Shown one piece after another: positions 34,735-44,477 of a stretch of DNA of 64,000 bases (its first letter is position 1; each line of letters starts with the position of its first letter). This DNA is from Magnetofaba australis IT-1 (lineage in GTDB: Bacteria > Pseudomonadota > Magnetococcia > Magnetococcales > Magnetococcaceae), in contig NZ_LVJN01000020.1 of the NCBI RefSeq assembly GCF_002109495.1, positions 604,300-668,299 on the forward strand, given 5' to 3'. A model generated the notes under the pieces. The model was not told where the DNA came from. It was given only the letters and a program-made list of their open reading frames with translations, and did no database searches. Both the position numbers and the translations under genes were made by a program.

Positions 34735-35349
34735 TTAGGATTTGTCGTCGGCCTTGGCCGGGGGGTCGGCCAGGCACTTGGCTTTGTTTTCGGCAAAGAA
34801 GTCCAGACCGCGCTTGACCGCATTGACCACCGCGCGCGGGGTGATGGTGGCGCCGGCGAACTGGTCGAAGTGGCCGCCATCCTTCTTCACCGCCCATTTG
34901 ACGCTGTTCTGGCTTTCGCCCTTGAACGATTCGGGCCAGTCGGTGACGACGATCTTGTCGCCCAGCCCCGGCGTCTCAGCGTGGGCCACCACTTTGATGC
35001 CGGTCAGCACGCCATCGGTGTTCAGACCCATCATGATGTCGATGTCGCCGGAGTAGCCGTCAGGGGCGGTGACCACATAGGCCACGCCGGTGACTTCGCC
35101 GCTGATGCGCGAACGGTAGAAGGTGACCGGCTTCTCTTTACGGTGCAGGCGCTTGTCCACCAGCACCACGGTGTCGCGGTCGGGTTCATTATCGAAACCG
35201 GGGGGCAGCACCTCTTTGAGCGCGGCCAGCACCTCCTGGCGCTTGGCTTCGGCGATGGGCCCTTTGGTGACGTCATACACGCTGGCCAGCACGGTGGTGG
35301 CCACGGCCCCCACGATGGTCAGCACAATGCCCATTTTGAGAATCTGCAT
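34735..35349 (-). CDS. rnfG: Rnf electron-transport complex subunit G
   Basis: A 204-residue flavoprotein with an N-terminal membrane anchor (MGIVLTIVGAVATTVLA) and a periplasmic FMN-binding domain. The covalent FMN site is AGATIT, with T170 the expected attachment residue; the usual first Ser is Ala. GLGDKI and DQFAGAT fit the family. The ATG overlaps the rnfD stop by 1 bp. Confidence 0.94.
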   Translation of the reverse strand: MQILKMGIVLTIVGAVATTVLASVYDVTKGPIAEAKRQEVLAALKEVLPPGFDNEPDRDTVVLVDKRLHRKEKPVTFYRSRISGEVTGVAYVVTAPDGYSGDIDIMMGLNTDGVLTGIKVVAHAETPGLGDKIVVTDWPESFKGESQNSVKWAVKKDGGHFDQFAGATITPRAVVNAVKRGLDFFAENKAKCLADPPAKADDKS

Positions 35350-36419
35350 CAGGCGTTCTCCTTGGCGCGCTTGCTCTTGCCGTAGACCACGGGGCGCGTG
35401 TACTGGTCGATGAGCGGCACCGCGCAGTTCATGATCACCACGGCGAAGCTCACCCCCTCGGGGTAGCCGGTCCAGGTGCGGATCACGTAGGTGAGGAAGC
35501 CGCAACCGGCGCCGAAGATGATCTGACCGCGGGGCGTCACCGGCGATGTGACCATATCGGTGGCCATGAAGAAGGCCCCCAGAATCAGGCCGCCGGTGAG
35601 CAGGTGGAACAGCGGATCGGGGTACTTGTCGCCATTGACCAGCCACATGATGGCGGCGGGCAGCAGGCAGCCCGCCAGCATGGCGGCGGGGATGTGCCAG
35701 CCGATCAGCTTTTTATGGATCATGTACAGACCGCCGCCCAGCAACAGAATGGCCGAGGTCTCGCCCAGGGAGCCGCCCATCTCGCCGGAGGCGGCGTTGA
35801 TGTAGTCGAAACCGAAGGTGGTCATGAGCGCTTCATGCACCGTGCGGCCCAGACCCATCTCGGTCTTGTAGTGACCCAGCGGGGTGGCGGCGGTGATGGT
35901 GTCCATGGCCGCCGAGCCGTAGTCGCCGGAGAAGATGATGGAGAGCGACTGCATGAAGCTGAAGGCGTTGTCGCCGATGATGGGCGACACCTCCGGCCAG
36001 GTGGTCAACTCCACCGGGAAGGAGATCAGCAGGAATACGCGGGCGATGAGGGCCGGGTTGAACATGTTGTAGCCCAGGCCGCCGTAGACCTGTTTGCCCA
36101 CGCCGATGGCGAACACGCCGCCCACCACACAGATCCACCAGGGGCTGTGGGGCGGCAGGGTGAGCGCCAGCAGGATGCCGGTGAGCGCCGCCGACCCGTC
36201 ATGCAGGGTGGAGGGGCGTCCGCGCAGGGCGTTGGCGATGAACTCGGTCACCATGCAGGCGGCGGTGGTGATGACGATCACCAGCAGCGCCGGGAAGCCG
36301 AACAGGCCCACCGACAGCAGGGTGGCCGGCATCAGCGCGGCGATCACCGTGTGCATCACCTTGGGTATGGAGTCGCCGCCATGCACGTGGGGCGAAGAAC
36401 TAAATGTCAAGCTGCTCAT
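35349..36419 (-). CDS. rnfD: Rnf electron-transport complex subunit D
   Basis: A 356-residue membrane flavoprotein (NqrB/RnfD family) with nine to ten spans. Motifs: MHTVIAALMPATLLSVGLFG, DGSAALTGILLALTLPP, GLGYNMFNPALIARVFLLISFP, the FMN region TAATPLG and FMATDMVTSPVTPRGQIIFG. It carries covalent FMN near Thr in that region. Coupled to rnfG by overlap. Confidence 0.95.
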   Translation of the reverse strand: MSSLTFSSSPHVHGGDSIPKVMHTVIAALMPATLLSVGLFGFPALLVIVITTAACMVTEFIANALRGRPSTLHDGSAALTGILLALTLPPHSPWWICVVGGVFAIGVGKQVYGGLGYNMFNPALIARVFLLISFPVELTTWPEVSPIIGDNAFSFMQSLSIIFSGDYGSAAMDTITAATPLGHYKTEMGLGRTVHEALMTTFGFDYINAASGEMGGSLGETSAILLLGGGLYMIHKKLIGWHIPAAMLAGCLLPAAIMWLVNGDKYPDPLFHLLTGGLILGAFFMATDMVTSPVTPRGQIIFGAGCGFLTYVIRTWTGYPEGVSFAVVIMNCAVPLIDQYTRPVVYGKSKRAKENA

Positions 36420-36472
36420 GATCTATCCCGATTGGTGGTCAATGCCCCGATTTGGCGGTCAATGCCACGGGT

Positions 36473-38329
36473 TCACGCCTGCTCGTCTTCCTTGGCTGCG
36501 GCTTCCCGCGCCAGTTTGGCTTCCCGCGCCGCCTTGGCCGCCTTGGCGGCTGCTGCGGCCTTGGCGGCTTTGGCCGCTTTGTCATCGGCCGGAGCGGCTG
36601 TGGGCGTCTCATCAGAGGTTTCGGCGGCGCCGGCCTCTTTGGCTAACTTGGCTTCCCGCGCGGCTTTGGCGGCTTTGGCTGCGGCTGCGGCCTTGGCGGC
36701 TTTGGCTGCTTTGTCATCGGCCGGAGCGGCGGCGTCGCCGCCAGCGGCAGCGGCTTTGGCTTCGCGCGCGGCTTTGGCGGCGGCTGCGGCCTTGGCGGCT
36801 TTGGCCGCCTTGTCGTCACCGCCTGCCGACGCGTCCGCTTTGGCCTCGGCAGCGGCAGCGGGCTTGTTGGCCGCGGTCTTGGCCTTCAGCGCCTTCTTCT
36901 TGGCTTCACGCTCGGCCTTCTCTTTGGCCATTCGCTCCTCTTTGGCCTGGGTGCGCGCCTTGGCCAGCTCGGTCTTGCGGGCGTTGCGCTCTTTGGCCTG
37001 GATCGACAGCTTGCCGTAGCGGAAGTAGTGCACCAGCGGAATGTTGGCCGGGCAGGTATAGGAGCAGGAGCCGCACTCGATGCAGTCGAAGATGTCATAC
37101 TCCTGCAGCTTGTCGAACTCATCGCTCTTGGCCAGCCACGCCATCTCCGAGGGCATCAGGCTGATGGGGCACACCTCCAGGCAGTGGCCGCAGCGGATGC
37201 AGGGCTGCTCGGGCTTCTCGGTCGCCTCTTTGGCGGTGAGGCAGAGAATGCCGGAGGTGCCTTTGACCACCGGCACGTCCAGCGCGGTCATGTCGCGCAG
37301 GGCCACGCCCATCATCGGGCCGCCCATCACCATGCGGGTGGTGTTGCCCTTCATGCCGCCGCACAGGTCGATGAGGTGACGCACCGGAGTGCCCATGAGG
37401 GTGTCGAAGTTGGCCGGGCGGGTGATGCCCAGTCCTGTCATGGTGACCACGCGGGAGATCAGCGGTTTGCCTTCGCGCACCGCTTCGCTGATGGCCAGCG
37501 CGGTGGCGACATTGTGGCAGATGACGCCGGCGTCGATGGGCAGGCCGCCCGAGGGCACCTGCTTGCCGGTGATCACTTCGATGAGCTGCTTCTCCGAGCC
37601 CTGCGGATACATCACCGGCAGCGCCTGCACGGTGATCTGCGGGTGGTCGGCGCAGGCGCGCTGCATGGCGGCGATGGCGGCGGGTTTGTTGTCCTCGATG
37701 CCGATGACGCACTCTTTGGTCTGCAGCGCGTGCAGCATGATGGCGGCGCCGTCGACGATCTGCTTGGATTGCTCCTCCATCAGGCGCGCGTCGCAGGTCA
37801 GATAGGGTTCGCACTCGACGCCGTTGAGGATCAGGATCTGCGCCACTTTGCCGCCGGGGGGCGACAGTTTGACGAAGCTGGGGAAGGTGGCGCCGCCGAG
37901 ACCGACGATGCCCGCTTCGCGCACCGCATCGCGGATGGCGGAGGGTTCGGCGGTGAAGGGATCGGCGATGCCTTTGAGGCCATCGATCCACTCATCCTTG
38001 CCGTCGGGCTTGAGCACCGCGCAGAGCATGGTCAAACCGGAGGGGTGGCCCACCGGGTGGTCGACAATCTCTTCGATCACCCCCGAGGTGGGGGCGTGCA
38101 CGGCGGCGGAGATGAAGCCCACCGGGTTGCCGATGCGCTGTCCCTTCTTGACCGTTTCGCCCGGATCCACCGCCGGATCGCAGGGCGCGCCAATGTGCTG
38201 ATGCAACGGCACATAGAGCTTGTCCGGGATTCCCGCCGATTCGATGGAGCAGAATTGCGAGAGATCCTTATGTTCTTCGGGGTGCACCCCGCCATGAAAG
38301 GCGCGCAGCACCTTGGCCGCAATACCCAT
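36473..38329 (-). CDS. rnfC: Rnf electron-transport complex subunit C with a long alanine-rich tail
   Basis: The cytoplasmic NADH/FMN-binding subunit. 618 residues: RnfC N-terminal barrel (FHGGVHPEEHKDLS), NQO1-like Rossmann region with GGATFPSFVKL, then two 4Fe-4S motifs, CIRCGHCLEVCP (~375-388) and CIECGSCSYTCP (~415-428). The last ~170 residues are a Lys/Ala/Glu helix containing three imperfect repeats around DDKAAKAAKAAAAAKAA. Long Ala-rich tails are known in some RnfC proteins; the role is unclear. The repeats extend to DNA level (36510-36820). Confidence 0.95.
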   Translation of the reverse strand: MGIAAKVLRAFHGGVHPEEHKDLSQFCSIESAGIPDKLYVPLHQHIGAPCDPAVDPGETVKKGQRIGNPVGFISAAVHAPTSGVIEEIVDHPVGHPSGLTMLCAVLKPDGKDEWIDGLKGIADPFTAEPSAIRDAVREAGIVGLGGATFPSFVKLSPPGGKVAQILILNGVECEPYLTCDARLMEEQSKQIVDGAAIMLHALQTKECVIGIEDNKPAAIAAMQRACADHPQITVQALPVMYPQGSEKQLIEVITGKQVPSGGLPIDAGVICHNVATALAISEAVREGKPLISRVVTMTGLGITRPANFDTLMGTPVRHLIDLCGGMKGNTTRMVMGGPMMGVALRDMTALDVPVVKGTSGILCLTAKEATEKPEQPCIRCGHCLEVCPISLMPSEMAWLAKSDEFDKLQEYDIFDCIECGSCSYTCPANIPLVHYFRYGKLSIQAKERNARKTELAKARTQAKEERMAKEKAEREAKKKALKAKTAANKPAAAAEAKADASAGGDDKAAKAAKAAAAAKAAREAKAAAAGGDAAAPADDKAAKAAKAAAAAKAAKAAREAKLAKEAGAAETSDETPTAAPADDKAAKAAKAAAAAKAAKAAREAKLAREAAAKEDEQA

Positions 38330-38442
38330 GCGAACACCTCATTACGCAGTGTGGCCCGGACCGCAGGGGTCCCGGCGCGGGCGACGGAACCGGAGGGGAA
38401 CCGCCCGCGAAACATCGTCGCCTGTGGCGCGACGGAAAGTTC

Positions 38443-38982
38443 TTAATGGACGGTGGGGGCCGCCGGTCCGGCGGGTTTGTTCCACTGCCAGTCGTAGAGC
38501 GTCTCTTTGACCGGGATCATATCGATGCAGTCCACCGGGCAGGGCTCGATGCACTTCTCACAGGAGGTGCACTCGGCGGTGATGACGGTGTGGGACTGCT
38601 TGTTGGCGCCGACGATGGCGTCCACTGGGCACGCCTTGATGCAGGCGGTGCAGCCGATGCAATCGGTCTCGCGGATGAACGCTACGGTGGGGCCGGAGTC
38701 CTCCATGGCGGCGGGCTCAACGCCCAGCATGGCGGCGAGATCCTCCATCAGATCCTTGCCGCCAGGGGTGCAGAGATTGATCTCCGCTTCGCCATTGGCC
38801 AGCGCTTCGGCGTAGGGGCGGCAGCCGGGGTAGCCGCAGTTGCCGCAGTTGGTGGCGGGCAGAGCCGCCTCGATTTTGTCCACCATGGGGTCGCCCTCCA
38901 CGTGGAACTTCTTGGCTGCGTAACCCAGTCCCAAACCGGCGACCAGGGCCATGCCGCCCATGCTGAGAATCGCTTCGATCAT
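38443..38982 (-). CDS. rnfB: Rnf electron-transport complex subunit B
   Basis: A 179-residue iron-sulfur subunit that takes electrons from or passes them to ferredoxin. It has an N-terminal membrane anchor ([20 protein letters not shown]), a cluster motif C46-x2-C49-x4-C54-x16-C71, and two ferredoxin-type motifs [12 protein letters not shown] and [12 protein letters not shown]. Lies between rnfC and rnfA. Confidence 0.96.
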   Translation of the reverse strand: MIEAILSMGGMALVAGLGLGYAAKKFHVEGDPMVDKIEAALPATNCGNCGYPGCRPYAEALANGEAEINLCTPGGKDLMEDLAAMLGVEPAAMEDSGPTVAFIRETDCIGCTACIKACPVDAIVGANKQSHTVITAECTSCEKCIEPCPVDCIDMIPVKETLYDWQWNKPAGPAAPTVH

Positions 38983-38992
38983 GACTGCTCTC

Positions 38993-39586
38993 CTATTTCA
39001 CCAAGCCGGCGAAGCCCATGAACGCCAGGGACATCAGACCGGCGTTGATCAGGGAGATGGGCGAACCCTTGAACAGGGCGGGCACGTCCGACAGGTCGAT
39101 GCGTTCGCGCATGCCGGCGAACAGAATCAGAACCAGGCCGAAGCCCAAACCGGCGCCAATGCCGTAGAATGTGGCGTTGAGGAAAGAGTTCTCTTGCTGA
39201 ATGTTGAGCAGCGCCACGCCCAGCACGGCGCAGTTGGTGGTGATCAGCGGCAGGAAGATCCCCAGTGAGGCGTACAGCACCGGGCTCACCTTGTGGATCA
39301 CCATCTCCGTCAACTGCACCAGCGAGGCGATGATGAGAATAAAGGAGATGGTCTGCAAATACCCCAGCCCGAACGTGTCGAGGATGTAGTGCTGCACCAG
39401 CCAGGAGATCACCGAGGCCAGGGTCATCACGAACATCACCGCGTAGGTCATGCCCACTGCGGTCTCGACCTTTTTGGACACCCCCAGGAAGGGGCAGATG
39501 CCGAGGAATTTCGCCAGCACATAGTTGTTGACGAATACGGTGCTGATAAGAATCAGCAGGAAGTTGGAAAACGAGACTTCCGTCAT
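38993..39586 (-). CDS. rnfA: Rnf electron-transport complex subunit A
   Basis: A 197-residue integral membrane subunit with six spans: [19 protein letters not shown] (with the conserved Cys), [18 protein letters not shown] and [24 protein letters not shown]. The Cys residues may hold an iron-sulfur cluster between RnfA and RnfE, as reported in Rnf/Nqr structures. Start at 39586 with GGGAGAGCC. First gene of the operon. Confidence 0.95.
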   Translation of the reverse strand: MTEVSFSNFLLILISTVFVNNYVLAKFLGICPFLGVSKKVETAVGMTYAVMFVMTLASVISWLVQHYILDTFGLGYLQTISFILIIASLVQLTEMVIHKVSPVLYASLGIFLPLITTNCAVLGVALLNIQQENSFLNATFYGIGAGLGFGLVLILFAGMRERIDLSDVPALFKGSPISLINAGLMSLAFMGFAGLVK

Positions 39587-40048
39587 GAGGGCTCTCCCTG
39601 GGTGCGCGGCGCGGACCATTCGGGAGGACCCCGAGGTGCGGGCTGTGCGAGCGTTTCAGCTTTTCAGAGAATTCTTAATTGCGAGTGATTTCAAGGGTTT
39701 GAACTGCAAACCGGGAGAAATCGAGTTTCAAATATAAGGGAGTTTTGTCTGAATGTCACGAAACGATTCTGCATAAGCGAATTCTTATCCAGGCGCCGTG
39801 GGGAAAAATGGCGCGCAACGGAACTTGCCCATCGCTGCGGGGCTCTGACGCAACGCCTTGACGCAACGGGGCGTTGCGCTAATGTTATCAGCGACTGCGC
39901 CAGCCCGGCGCCGAGCCCATCCAACGGCGATATTTTTTGCCCCCGCGCGTTTTCAACGCCGGGCGCGGCTTTGTCAGTCCGGGCGACGATTCCCACAGCC
40001 ACCGGCGGAGTTCTGCTCACGCCGCAACGATGCTTTTGGAGAGAGATT
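39587..40048. other. divergent intergenic region between rnfA and apbC
   Basis: A 462-bp gap presumably holding both promoters. 39670-39790 is AT-rich. At 39850-39877 GCAACGCC pairs with GGCGTTGC across a 12-nt loop, and GACGCAACG occurs repeatedly from 39847, suggesting a regulator site or a small repeat. I see no convincing gene. Confidence 0.4.
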
Positions 40049-40900
40049 ATGCAAGGACACGGACAACCGGGTCACGGCCAACAGCCGCCGCCTGAACCCC
40101 TGATTCCCCACGTCAAACACGTCATCGCCGTGGCCTCAGGCAAAGGCGGGGTGGGCAAGTCCACCACCGCCGTCAATCTGGCGCTGGCGCTGCGCGCGCA
40201 AGGCGCGTCCGTGGGTATTCTCGACGCTGACATCTACGGTCCCAGCCTGCCGCGCATGCTCAACGTGCACGAACAGCCCAAGGCCGAAGAGGGTAAGAAG
40301 GTTCCGCCCATGGAGGCCCATGGCCTCAAGGCGATCTCCATGGGTTTCTTTATGCCTGAGGATACGCCCATGGTGTGGCGCGGCCCCATGGTGGGCATGG
40401 CCGTCGAGCAGCTGCTGCGCGACATCGACTGGGGCGAGCTGGATTTCCTCATCGTGGATATGCCCCCGGGCACCGGCGACGCCCAGCTGACCCTGACCCA
40501 GAAGATCCCCCTGGCGGGGGTGGTGATCGTCTCCACCCCGCAGGATGTGGCCCTGGCCGACGTGCGCAAGGGCATCAACATGTTCCACAAGGTGGAAGCC
40601 CCGGTGCTGGGGGTGATCGAGAACATGTCCTACTACGAGTGCCCCGAGTGCGGCCATCGGGCTGAGATCTTCAGCCATGGCGGCGCCGAGAAAGAGGCGC
40701 AATCTTCGCAGATTGAGTTCCTTGGCCACATCCCCATTATCGAGCAGATCCGCATCGACGCCGATGCGGGCGCGCCGACGGTGGTGGCCAACCCCGATAG
40801 CCCGCAGGCGCGCGCTTATATGGAGATCGCCAAACGCGTCTCCGAGAAACTGGCTGAAGGCGCGGGTCAGCCCAAAGGGCCGAGCATCGTCGTGGAGTAA
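40049..40900 (+). CDS. apbC: Mrp/ApbC-family iron-sulfur carrier ATPase (short form)
   Basis: A 283-residue P-loop ATPase of the Mrp/NBP35 family, which delivers 4Fe-4S clusters. Deviant Walker A GKGGVGKSTTAVNLALAL, LDADIYGPSLPRML, IVDMPPGTGDAQLTL and the cluster-binding pair CPEC in SYYECPECGHRAEIF. The N-terminus is a short Gly/His/Gln/Pro-rich stretch; the DUF59/MIP18 domain of many relatives is missing. GGAGAGAG precedes the ATG. A second paralogue with DUF59 is at 46347-47429. Confidence 0.93.
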   Translation: MQGHGQPGHGQQPPPEPLIPHVKHVIAVASGKGGVGKSTTAVNLALALRAQGASVGILDADIYGPSLPRMLNVHEQPKAEEGKKVPPMEAHGLKAISMGFFMPEDTPMVWRGPMVGMAVEQLLRDIDWGELDFLIVDMPPGTGDAQLTLTQKIPLAGVVIVSTPQDVALADVRKGINMFHKVEAPVLGVIENMSYYECPECGHRAEIFSHGGAEKEAQSSQIEFLGHIPIIEQIRIDADAGAPTVVANPDSPQARAYMEIAKRVSEKLAEGAGQPKGPSIVVE

Positions 40901-40921
40901 TTCCCGCTCTCTTGTCATGCT

Positions 40922-40950
40922 GAGCGCCGCCTTCGGGCGGCGCTCTTTGT
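40922..40950 (+). terminator. terminator after apbC
   Basis: GAGCGCCGCC and GGCGGCGCTC around a TTCG tetraloop, followed by TTTGTTTG. Confidence 0.85.
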
Positions 40951-41090
40951 TTGTTGTCTGGCGGCGCGGCCGGGGTTCCTTTGTGGCGCGGTCAGGTTTA
41001 TTTTGTTGTTTGCGCACCCACTTGGTTGATTCCCCTTAATTTTCCGTCATCGCGTTTTGTGTGACGCCGTTGCTGTGTTTAGGAGCGGGC

Positions 41091-42047
41091 ATGTCTTTGT
41101 TTGACCCTCAAGAAATTGCAAAAGTCCAAGTATTCGAAGGCGTTGATCCTGTGCTGCTGGCGCCGGTTCTGGAACAGCATGCGCGTGAAGTGACTCTGGC
41201 GCCGGGTGAGCTGCTGCTGTCGCCGGAGAAGGAGAATCGCCATCTCTATCTGGTGCTCTCCGGCCAGTTGGAGGTGCGCGTCAAGCACATTCGCGGGCCG
41301 TTGCTGCGCCGGGTGCAGGCGGGCGAGTCGGTGGGCGAGATGTCGGTGATCGAGCATGCGCGCCCCAGCGCCTGGGTGTTGGCGGGGAACAAGCCGACGC
41401 GGTTGATCGCGGTGGAGGATGAGGCGTTTTGGCGTCTGGTGGAGCGCGCCGGGGTGGTGGGGCGCAATTTGATGCGCATCGTGGTGCGTTGGTTGCGCAA
41501 CAACACCGAGAATCTGGTGGCGCAGTGGGAGCGTATCGATGTGCTGGAGGCGCAATCCTATCGCGATGCGCTCACCGGCTGCTACAACCGCCGCTGGTTC
41601 GACGAAGCGCTGGCTTTGGGGGTGCAGGAAGCGGTGGAAGCGGGCGGCGAGCCGCTCTCATTGGCGCTCATTGACGTGGATAAATTCAAAACCTACAACG
41701 ACTCATACGGGCACCAGGCCGGGGATCAGGCGCTCAAGGCGCTGGGGCAGTGCCTGCGCGAGATGGCGCGTTCGCACGATCGCGCGGTGCGTTATGGCGG
41801 CGAGGAGTTCGCCGTGCTGATGCCGCAGACCACCCTGGAGCAGGCCCATGAGGCGGGCGAACGCATTCGTCGCGCAGTGGAGCGACTGGCCATTTTCGAC
41901 CATGCAGGCGTGCCGTTGCCCCATATCACCCTCTCTATGGGGCTGGCGCAGAGCGATAATGAGTCCACGCCGCAATCCATGATCGACCATGCCGACCAAT
42001 ATCTCTACGAAGCCAAACAGGCTGGGCGCAATCGCGTGTGTGGGTAA
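41091..42047 (+). CDS. diguanylate cyclase with N-terminal cyclic-nucleotide-binding-like domain
   Basis: 318 residues. Residues ~5-130 form a cNMP-binding-like beta roll (LAPGELLLSPEKENRHLYLVLSGQLEV, GESVGEMSVI). The GGDEF domain follows from ~160: DALTGCYNRRWFDEAL, IDVDKFKTYNDSYGHQAGD and GGEEF (active form) with an RSHD inhibitory site five residues before it. It probably makes c-di-GMP under ligand control. The cNMP pocket lacks a clear Arg-Ala signature, so the ligand is unknown. AGGAGCGGGC precedes the ATG. Confidence 0.93.
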   Translation: MSLFDPQEIAKVQVFEGVDPVLLAPVLEQHAREVTLAPGELLLSPEKENRHLYLVLSGQLEVRVKHIRGPLLRRVQAGESVGEMSVIEHARPSAWVLAGNKPTRLIAVEDEAFWRLVERAGVVGRNLMRIVVRWLRNNTENLVAQWERIDVLEAQSYRDALTGCYNRRWFDEALALGVQEAVEAGGEPLSLALIDVDKFKTYNDSYGHQAGDQALKALGQCLREMARSHDRAVRYGGEEFAVLMPQTTLEQAHEAGERIRRAVERLAIFDHAGVPLPHITLSMGLAQSDNESTPQSMIDHADQYLYEAKQAGRNRVCG

Positions 42048-42118
42048 TCGCTCAGGCGTGATGCGCAGCGGTTGTATTGTCAGTTGAAATCAGAATCGGA
42101 CTGTTTGGGTTTTGGTCA

Positions 42119-42388
42119 TGAAAGATATCGAGGGCTACGCCCTCGAGCTCCCAAAGTCAAAATCCAAAGCGTGGGCTCCGCCCACACCCGCTGGGCGCAA
42201 CGCCCCCAGACGATTTGGCAGGATTGCCAAATCGGACTCGCGCAAGCGAGCCCGAAGGGTGAGGGCCATGGATGGCCCGAATCACCCCGCCGCCGACCAG
42301 TCGGCGGCCAATAGTCAGCGCAAGTTCAATCTACGTCACGCAAACATTAGCCATTCTGTCCAGTTTTTGTTTTGACTCTCTATAGTTA
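42119..42388 (+). repeat. modular hairpin repeat, copy h (longest uninterrupted copy)
   Basis: Modules in order: hairpin A (CGAGGGC-TAC-GCCCTCG at 42129-42145), B (GTGGGC-TCC-GCCCAC), C (CTGGGCG-CAA-CGCCCCCAG), a three-hairpin block at 42210-42285 (GATTTGGCA/TGCCAAATC, CTCGC/GCGAG, GGGCCAT/ATGGCCC), D (CCGCCGAC-CA-GTCGGCGG), then module E (42312-42388). The B-C junction is an empty version of the IS110 target. It lies between the convergent GGDEF and dnaJ-like genes; it slightly overlaps the end of the latter. Confidence 0.85.
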
Positions 42389-42970
42389 CATGTTGAGCAG
42401 CACGTCGGCGGCTTCGGCCACGCGGCGGAAGCGCTCAGCGTCGCCGCCGCGGTCGGGGTGGTTCTCCATGGCCAGCTTGCGGTAACGCCGTTTGATGGTC
42501 TCTTGAGTCGCATGGCCCGGCAATCCCAACTCAGCCAACGCCTCATCGCGCTTGTCGTAGCGGTCAAAGCGCTTCCAGAAGCTGTCGAGCATCTCCTCCA
42601 CCATCTCCCGCGTCACATTTTCCAGATGCGAATCATCCAGATAGTAGGCGTCAACCTTGGAGGCGGGCTGCGGCAGCACTTCGCTGCTGGTTGCGGTGGC
42701 CAGTGGCGTGATGACGATCTTCAGGCAGTGAATCTCCAGATCGGCGACGCCCTGCTCTACCTGCTGGCGGCGCAGCAGGTGGAGCAGGTGAAACAGCAGA
42801 AAGTGTACTTCGAACAGCTGTTTGGGGTCGCCCAATTTGCGTTTGGCGAATGGCGGGATTTCGCGGTCGGCGAGAATCTGGTAGAGGTCGAATTCGCGGA
42901 TGCCCTGGGGGTGCTCCTGCAGGATCTCCCACAGGATCGCCATGAGCGCGGTTTTGCGTTTGTCATCCAT
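42386..42970 (-). CDS. DnaJ-related protein
   Basis: A 194-residue protein. An N-terminal helical region ([37 protein letters not shown]) matches the DNAJ-related family. A C-terminal J domain (~140-194) has the invariant HPD in [11 protein letters not shown]. It is a probable DnaK co-chaperone of unknown client. Starts 4 bp downstream of the TPR/glycosyltransferase gene stop. Confidence 0.88.
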   Translation of the reverse strand: MDDKRKTALMAILWEILQEHPQGIREFDLYQILADREIPPFAKRKLGDPKQLFEVHFLLFHLLHLLRRQQVEQGVADLEIHCLKIVITPLATATSSEVLPQPASKVDAYYLDDSHLENVTREMVEEMLDSFWKRFDRYDKRDEALAELGLPGHATQETIKRRYRKLAMENHPDRGGDAERFRRVAEAADVLLNM

Positions 42971-42974
42971 GGCG

Positions 42975-44477
42975 TCAGCCCCCGTTGGGCCTTGCTTGGG
43001 TGAGCCATTGCGCCAGGGCGTCGCGAATCTCCTGCGCGGGCGCCGACCAGTCGCCGGGAGCCTGTTGACGGAACAGGCGCATGGTGGGGTACCAGGGGTT
43101 GTCTGCGGCGTCGATGCCCCAGCGCCAGTCGGGGGCGAAAGGCGTGAGCAGCCAGGTGGGGATCTCCAACGCGCCGGCCAGGTGGGCGGCGGCGGTGTCG
43201 ATGGAGATCACCAGATCCATGCGCAGCATGGCCGATGCGGTCTCCTGGAAGTCGCTCAGCAGCGGGGCCCAGTCGGTGAAGGCGGGGCCGCCGGGAATGC
43301 CGGGCGGTTCGGTGTGGGCGACGCCGGTTTGCAAACTATGCCAGCGCACGCCATCAGTGGGCAGCTCCGCCCATGGCGCCATGTCGCTGAGTTCACATGA
43401 ACGCCAGCGCGCCGGGTCGTTGCTGTGCAGCCCTTTGCCGGACCAGATGACGCCAATGTTGAAGGCGTCGCGGTCAATGCGTTCGGCCCAGCGTTGGCGC
43501 GACTCGGCCACCGGCGTGAGATAACCGCACTGGCCGGGAATGCTCTCCACGCGGGTCTCAAACAGACGCGGCAGCTCCAGCAGGGGGACGGCGTAATCAT
43601 ATCCATCGCACATCTGCGCCACGGCGCTGGGGATGGTGTAGAGATCGACCTCCAGCTCCGAGTGCTGGAGGAGCGGCAACAGAGGGAGCGGGCACTCCAG
43701 CGCCAATGCGGCGGGGTTGCGCGCCTTGAGCATGGGCAGATAGCGGACAAACTGGATGTTGTCGCCATACCCCTGCTCGCAACTCACCACGATGCGTTTG
43801 CCGTGCAGATCCTCTCCCTCCCAGCGTTGGGCGGATTTGGGCAGGCGCGCAAAGGAGTGGGCGATCTGCGCGAAGCTGAAGCGCCACATATAGTGCAGCC
43901 AGCCCTTCTCATACAGACCAACGGTGAGCAGCGTGAGGGCGAAATCCACATGTGCGCGGGGGTTGCGCGGCTCCAGATTGATGGCGCGCACAAACGCGCT
44001 GGCCGCCTCATTGAACTGTTTAAGGGACTTTAAACAGAGTCCCAGGTTGATCCAGCTGGCCGCCTGATTGGGGTCGATCTGGGTGGCGCGATGGAATGCG
44101 TTGGCGGCGGCGGCGTTCTCGCCCAGATCCATAAAGGCTTCGCCCTGGCGATGCTGGGCGATGGCGTTGTCCGGTTGCTGTTGGCAGACGTCACGATAGT
44201 GCTCCAGCGCCTCAGCGCTACGGCCCAGGTGTTGCAATGTTTCGCCCAGACTCAAGCGCGCCTCAATCCACTGCGGGCGCAGGCTCAATGCTTGCTCCAA
44301 GTGGGGCAGGGCGGCGTCATGGCGCTCCTGACCGATGTGCGCCAACGCCGCCAGGTAGCGGGCGTCAGCGTGTTCCGGCTGCTGTTGCAGGAGCTGGTCA
44401 TAGAGGGTGAGGGCCGCGTCCAGCTGGCCGGCGCTCTGTTGCGCGATGGCCTGTTGCAGCAGGTGCTGTGCATCCAT
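42975..44477 (-). CDS. TPR protein with glycosyltransferase-9-like C-terminal domain
   Basis: A 500-residue cytoplasmic protein. Residues ~1-200 hold about five TPRs (for example [29 protein letters not shown]). Residues ~205-490 have a GT-B type fold like heptosyltransferases: [34 protein letters not shown], the donor-site region [20 protein letters not shown] and [14 protein letters not shown]. Similar TPR-GT proteins occur near flagellar or surface glycan genes. Substrate unknown. Divergent from the DegT aminotransferase. Confidence 0.85.
   Translation of the reverse strand: MDAQHLLQQAIAQQSAGQLDAALTLYDQLLQQQPEHADARYLAALAHIGQERHDAALPHLEQALSLRPQWIEARLSLGETLQHLGRSAEALEHYRDVCQQQPDNAIAQHRQGEAFMDLGENAAAANAFHRATQIDPNQAASWINLGLCLKSLKQFNEAASAFVRAINLEPRNPRAHVDFALTLLTVGLYEKGWLHYMWRFSFAQIAHSFARLPKSAQRWEGEDLHGKRIVVSCEQGYGDNIQFVRYLPMLKARNPAALALECPLPLLPLLQHSELEVDLYTIPSAVAQMCDGYDYAVPLLELPRLFETRVESIPGQCGYLTPVAESRQRWAERIDRDAFNIGVIWSGKGLHSNDPARWRSCELSDMAPWAELPTDGVRWHSLQTGVAHTEPPGIPGGPAFTDWAPLLSDFQETASAMLRMDLVISIDTAAAHLAGALEIPTWLLTPFAPDWRWGIDAADNPWYPTMRLFRQQAPGDWSAPAQEIRDALAQWLTQARPNGG

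Noticed and set aside
36094-37164. Trp/Arg-rich and Ala-rich frames across the rnfC tail and rnfD
   Set aside because: They are the other-frame readings of the repetitive rnfC tail and have no ribosome-binding site or family motif.
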